A stretch of DNA of 7,208 nucleotides, from NCBI GenBank assembly GCA_022710245.1, contig JAKLHH010000375.1, positions 1 to 7,208 on the forward strand, given 5' to 3'. Source of the DNA: Myxococcota bacterium (lineage in GTDB: Bacteria > Myxococcota > Polyangia > GCA-2747355 > JAKLHH01). Shown here piece after piece: positions 7,152 through 7,208 of the stretch. The position numbers and the translations under genes are program-made. Position 1 is the first letter of the stretch. Each line of letters begins with the position of its first letter. The notes below the pieces were generated by a model. The model ran no database searches. It saw nothing but the letters and a program-made list of their open reading frames with translations, and was not told the origin of the DNA.

Positions 7152-7196
7152 AATTCGCCCTGCTCGCCTCCTTCGGAGGCTCCGCGATGAAGGGCG
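7152..7196. repeat. Array unit 2 (45 bases)
   Basis: The outer stem is CGCCCT (7156-7161) with AGGGCG (7191-7196); with both flanking AATT sites it is a perfect 10-bp inverted repeat (7152-7161 / 7191-7200). The internal loop is GCTC (7162-7165) opposite TCCGCGATGA (7181-7190). The inner stem is GCCTCC (7166-7171) / GGAGGC (7175-7180) around loop TTC. Confidence 0.88.
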
Positions 7197-7208
7197 AATT
7201 CGCCCTGC
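7197..7208. repeat. Array unit 3, cut by the window edge
   Basis: AATTCGCCCTGC repeats the first 12 bases of unit 2 exactly. It gives the left arm of an outer stem; the rest lies beyond the window. Confidence 0.7.

Larger units (their letters stand above)
7103..7208. repeat. Start of a tandem array of structured AATT-bounded units
   Basis: Beginning 45 bases after the GH13 stop, AATT recurs at 7104, 7152 and 7197 (spacing 48 and 45 bases). Between the AATT sites lie units with the same architecture: an outer stem, CTC, an inner 6-bp stem with a 3-base loop, TCCGSGATGA, and the closing outer stem. The sequence reaches the window edge inside a third unit, so the array very likely continues. 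It contains no plausible coding frame. I do not recognise the family. Possibilities are a structured RNA array, a REP/BIME-like repeat, or a folded single-stranded DNA substrate. Confidence 0.85.

Noticed and set aside
7133..7190. C-box (RTGATGA) or hammerhead-type core suggested by GATGA
   Set aside because: No D box, no GAAA and no matching three-stem layout; the similarity is five bases only.
7191..7208. AAGGGCGAATTC resembles the insert flank of TOPO TA cloning vectors (vector contamination?)
   Set aside because: The match is limited to the outer-stem arm next to AATT; the adjoining bases are not vector sequence, and unit 1 has the same architecture with a different stem. A vector screen of the read data would settle it.
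7103..7208. CRISPR array
   Set aside because: There is no constant repeat of 23-37 bases alternating with unique spacers; each interval is itself a two-stem fold and most of the difference lies in paired arms.
7103..7208. Integron attC sites
   Set aside because: The RYYYAAC and GTTRRRY cores are absent and no gene cassettes lie between the units.

Overview
The window is very GC-rich (roughly 70% by eye) and strongly coding, with G or C in most third codon positions. The organism looks like a free-living, high-GC Gram-negative. A Myxococcota or related deltaproteobacterial lineage fits best, because the outer-membrane-type lipoprotein has an Ala/Gly/Asp-rich linker with a repeated GART(D/E)A unit, and a VKOR-DsbA fusion is present. 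This placement is inference, since there is no rRNA or marker gene here.

Layout: positions 1-45 are the 3' end of an upstream plus-strand gene. A 171-base leader with a tandem duplication (76-151) precedes manC (217-1299), a mannose-1-phosphate guanylyltransferase. After a 101-base gap with a possible promoter comes manB (1401-2777), a phosphomannomutase of the CpsG type. Six bases later, probably in the same transcript, lies a membrane protein fusing a VKOR disulfide-generating domain to a DsbA-like thioredoxin domain (2784-4028). A two-domain VOC/glyoxalase-like protein (4049-4834) faces it on the minus strand, 20 bases away. A 214-base divergent intergenic region, with a hairpin beside the ribosome binding site, leads to a secreted CBM48-GH13 lipoprotein (5049-7058) acting on alpha-glucans. 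Each of the five complete genes has a recognisable family and intact key motifs.

How the genes fit together: ManB turns mannose-6-phosphate into mannose-1-phosphate and ManC turns that into GDP-mannose, the donor for surface polysaccharides and glycans. The VKOR-DsbA protein would make and pass on disulfides in the periplasm, and the GH13 lipoprotein would process alpha-glucan at the cell surface or in the periplasm. The shared theme is the cell envelope, but only manC-manB form a defined pathway.

The most unusual part is the last 106 bases. Starting 45 bases after the GH13 stop codon is a tandem series of AATT-bounded units, 48 and 45 bases long, with a third cut off by the window edge. Each unit folds as an outer stem, an asymmetric internal loop and an inner 6-bp stem with a 3-base loop. 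The loops (CTC and TCCGSGATGA) are conserved between units, while both stems change with compensating base pairs. This is the signature of a structured, selected repeat (RNA or single-stranded DNA), and I do not recognise it as a known family.
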